DNA from: Vanrija pseudolonga
Lineage: Eukaryota; Basidiomycota; Tremellomycetes; Trichosporonales; Trichosporonaceae
Length of the DNA stretch: 64,000 nucleotides
Direction of reading: 5' to 3'
NCBI RefSeq assembly: GCF_020906515.1
Contig: NC_085853.1
Span: 1,984,001 to 2,048,000, forward strand
The notes beneath the pieces are model-generated. The model was not told the origin of the DNA and searched no databases. It saw nothing but the letters and a program-made list of their open reading frames with translations. The translations under genes were made by a program, and so were the position numbers. This document shows, piece by piece, positions 61,216-64,000 of the stretch (position 1 is the first letter of the stretch; each line of letters starts with the position of its first letter).

Positions 61216-63295
61216 TCACTCCCACTGCTCCTCCAGGCCCACGCCCAGCAACGACAGTATCCTGTCACTGATCACCGTCGCGTCAAACGCGTGCGGTTCG
61301 TGGTCCAGCATGAAGCTAAAGTCGAAGGGATCTGGGCCGGCCGCACCCTGGACGTTGATGTTGACGTGGTGCGACGGCTGTGGCGGTGCCTCGAGCCCAC
61401 ACAGCGAGCGGATCTGTGCGGCATAATAGCCTGCAAAACTAACCGTGTGCAGCCTCGCCGCGGCAATCTGGTCGAGGAGCGTCGCAATGTCAGTCACACG
61501 TGCAGACACTTCGGCGGCACGGTCCGAGTCCAGCGGCCGCGCGAGCTTGTGGACCAGTGCCGCGCCATACGCGATCTGGACGATGAGAAAGTTGGACGCG
61601 TAGGCTAGTCCTCCTGACTCGTCAAACGGCACGTCGTCGCGCCAGCGGAGGACAGTGACGAGCAGCTGAACCGCCAGCTCGGAAATCTCGCGGAGCAGCG
61701 CCTGCGTTGACGCATGTGACCCCGGGACGCGGAGCGAAAGCAGCAGCAGCATGATGTGGTTGTACACTGCTGCAACGTCGACGAGCCGGCCTGGCGGGTC
61801 AGTTTAACAACCTCACTCTACCCACTAGTTCCCATCCAGCTAGTCTTCCACTCGCCGAGATCCCTGCGCCAGTCGCGGACAAACAGCTCGCGCTCGAGAT
61901 CCGGCGTATCGTCCTTGTCCATACCGTGCCAGCGGTGGAGAGCGCGCCCGAAGATGTGGTTGAGCTTGACGCTGGCAGAGAAGGTCATGTTTCTGCTATC
62001 ATGGGGGCGAAGGAACCCGAGGTCAGGCGGGTGGATGAGGCGGTGGCCAGAGGTGGTGTCGGCGCGGCCTGACTGTGTCGCAAGTCTGGCGTCAGCGGTG
62101 GCCCCGCCACATCAACCTACCCGATCTCGGAGAGGCACACCAGCAAGTATGTCCGCTTCCTACACGCCATAAGCCTCGCGACCTCGTCGTCGGTCAGCGG
62201 CCGGGAATGGCGGTACGTGAGCGCGAGGTTGGGGTCTGGTGGGAGGTCGAGGCGGATCTCGCAGGCGAGGCGCATCGCTTGGCCCTGATACGCCCAGCTG
62301 CGGTCTGCGAGCCAGTCGTGGCTGGGCCACGCAGCCCAGTGGACGAGCGCGAGGAACCCCTGCACGACCTCGAGACTCTTGGACCCGTTCTCAAAGGCCA
62401 GACTTGCGAGCCGATGGGCATGCGCCTGCAGCCCTGGCGCGATGAGGAGCGAGAGCGGGTCGAAACTCGCCGCGACGGCCGCGATCGCCGTTGTCAAAAA
62501 CGGGCTGTTCATGCGCAGGAAGATGGGCGAATGGACCCCGTCGTCGAGGTGCATAAACGTCGGCGCAAGCTTGGCAAAGTACAGCTCGACGAGGCGGTTG
62601 AGGTCTTCTTCCTCCAAGATGCCTTGCAGCACGGGATCCTGTCCGAGGTCCTCTTCCGGCTTGACCGAATAAATGTCTGCAGCGTTAGGTGTAATTCTTG
62701 TATGCGACACCTACTATTCCAGTACAGCCCCGACTGGCCGCCATGCATGAGCAGCCCGGACGGCTGCGTCGCAGCCGTCGCGAGCACGCCGAGGGGGTTG
62801 TGCAGGGCCGAGTGGGACGCCGAGTCCTCTGCGCGCTGGGCGCGGCTCGTACCGCTGGGCTGTTGTCGCGAGCGCGGGTCGGGTGCGAGGAGGGCGGCGA
62901 GCTCGTCCTCCATGCAGTTGAGAAGGGACTGGATCCTGCGCGTCAGCCAGGCTCCCTCCTCTCCCCACTCACGTCCTGTCGGCCTTCCTCCCCCGGACCT
63001 TCGCCTCGGGGTAGGTACACACCCTCCCGGCCACCTGGCAGCGGGTGCACGCCGCGCCGTCGACATTGAAGCACTTGGTCTTGGCGCGCCGGCATCCCTC
63101 GCAAGCCTTGACTTCTTCGGCATTGCTCCCCTGTGGGCGGCGCAAAGCCGAGCGCTTCTCGCGGCGCGTCTCGATCGCCTCGTCGTCAATCTTGCGGATG
63201 CGCGCGACGAGGTCGAGCAGCCGCGTGGCGGTCGGCGTTGCTGGCGTCAAGTGGAACTGTGGGGGCCGGTCGCGCGTCGGCGGGCGGGACTGCAT
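61216..63295 (-). CDS. Zn(II)2Cys6 fungal transcription factor
   Basis: A predicted regulator of about 620 residues in five exons. The binuclear zinc cluster is C-terminal to a short Arg-rich lead: VKACEGCRRAKTKC then C-x2-C-x6-C in ACTRCQVAGRVCTYP, with the usual basic KVRGRKADR linker. The middle region is the fungal-specific transcription factor domain (ELYFAKLAPTFMHLDDG, FLTTAIAAVAA, GQAMRLACEIRLDL, RLMACRKRTYLLVCLSE). Introns at about 62976-62942, 62715-62677, 62119-62084 and 61837-61797 are read in frame. The start at 63295 gives MQSRPPTRDRPP; an ATG at 63415 would add 40 residues but falls in probable promoter DNA. It is adjacent to two dioxygenase genes that it might control. Confidence 0.87.
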
Positions 63296-63521
63296 CGTGT
63301 TGTGGAGATGGAGAGAGGGAAGTCGAGCTAGAGACTGTTTAAAACGGGGGTTTGTCCCGCCTAACAGCCGATCAGCCGGATTGACCTGTTTCGGAGCCGC
63401 ATCGGCCGTCGCCACCGAAAGTCACCAACTCGATCTCTTTCGAGCTCGACTTGGCAACAAACACATCTATATTAACTACTTGCCCCAGCGAGCCTCTCTT
63501 GCCTAAAAGGCCGCGCATAAG
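63296..63521. promoter_or_regulatory. Short divergent promoter
   Basis: 226 bp between the divergent starts of the Zn2Cys6 gene and the Yju2-family gene. It holds a GTTTAAAAC word near 63338-63346, TATA-like on both strands, and a CTATATTAAC word near 63466. Confidence 0.45.
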
Positions 63522-64000
63522 ATGCAAGGCTTCAACCGGTACGTCCACTGCGTCTGCTGCTCCGCCGGCGCCTGTCCCCCGCTCACGCCGCCCCAGCTAC
63601 ATCCCGCCAGACTTCGACCCGAAGAAGACGTCCACGCTCAACGCGTACCAGGGCAAGAAGCATGCGCTGGGCAAGCGCGCCAAGGACATTGACAAGGGGG
63701 TGTTGGTCGTGCGGTGAGTCGAGCGTCGCGCGGGTGAAGCGAGCGAGGGAACCAACTTCAGCTTCCTCGCCGACGCGCTACCTTCCTTCCAATACCAACC
63801 TGACGCGCGCAGCTTCGAGCTCCCGTTCAACATCTGGTGCGGGACGTGCAACGTGAGCAGCTGAAGAGCCGTTTCTGCTTCCAGCTGACCCACCTCAGAA
63901 CCACATTGGCGCTGGAGTCCGCTACAACGCGCAGAAGCGCAAAGTGGGCAACTACTACTCGACGCCCATCTACGCGTTCCGGTGCAAGTGTCACCTCTGC
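63522..64000 (+). CDS. Yju2/CWC16-family splicing factor (CCDC130/Saf4-like), 3' partial
   Basis: The 5' part of a CWC16-family spliceosome protein; the gene runs off the right edge. Exons are 63522-63538, 63597-63713, 63813-63852 and 63899 onward. The product begins MQGFNRYIPPDFDPKKTSTLN, then KHALGKRAKDIDKG, VVRFELPFNIWCGTC, NHIGAGVRYNAQKRKVG, YYSTPIYAFRCKCHLC. The zinc-binding C-x2-C pairs (CGTC and CHLC beginning) and PPDFDP motif are those of CCDC130/Saf4. The MQGFN start favours this branch over Yju2/CCDC94, whose members usually begin differently. Early exons are small with four introns in the first 400 nt. Confidence 0.88.

Overview
The window is nuclear DNA of a GC-rich basidiomycete yeast or mould, most likely a tremellomycete such as a Trichosporonales member. 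That placement is inferred from gene structure and protein style, not from a database match. The reasons are: GC-rich coding sequence; many introns of 33-70 nt with GTRNGT donors, YAG acceptors and CTAAC/CTGAC branch sites; and a gene set that is entirely eukaryotic and fungal (complex I NDUFA12, TRAPP Trs33, UBR1, Pmp3, a Zn2Cys6 factor, a laccase-like oxidase). I saw no tRNA, rRNA, transposon, virus-like element, CRISPR array or operon.

Layout. 0-4 kb: the 3' part of a GID7/WDR26 WD40 gene and an SNX4/ATG24 gene, both on +. 4-12.5 kb: an ECL1-type zinc-binding gene on -, then a 5.4-kb tract without a credible gene. 12.5-21.2 kb: three - strand genes (a GH32 enzyme lacking its acid/base Glu, a Uds1-type coiled-coil septation protein, Nop12). 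21.8-30.2 kb: four + strand genes (allantoate-permease-family transporter, NDUFA12, Pmp3, a peroxisomal acyl-CoA ligase). 30.7-43.2 kb: four - strand genes (GATA factor, multicopper oxidase, an acidic coiled-coil protein, an NBR1-type autophagy receptor). 46.1-56.6 kb: PSP1-domain gene (+), Trs33 (-) and UBR1 (+). 56.8-64 kb: an acidic orphan (-), a TauD-family dioxygenase (-), a DOPA-dioxygenase-family gene (+), a Zn2Cys6 factor (-) and the start of a Yju2/CWC16-family splicing factor (+).

The genes are mostly independent. Four of them (GID7, SNX4, NBR1-type receptor, UBR1) act in protein turnover, but they are scattered and this may be chance. The two dioxygenases and the Zn2Cys6 regulator at 58-63 kb are the only group that looks like a small catabolic neighbourhood.

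The most interesting signals are: an array of (Y/F)(D/E)(A/S)LEPP repeats in the NBR1-type receptor that resembles a multivalent Atg8-binding tract; the GH32 protein with the nucleophile and RDP motif kept but the acid/base Glu replaced by Ala; a multicopper oxidase with a His/Gly/Asp-rich insert and Lys at the usual T1 axial position; and a 57-residue Pmp3 split over six exons, including 14- and 15-nt microexons. All intron calls are made by eye from splice consensus and protein continuity; no transcript data were available.
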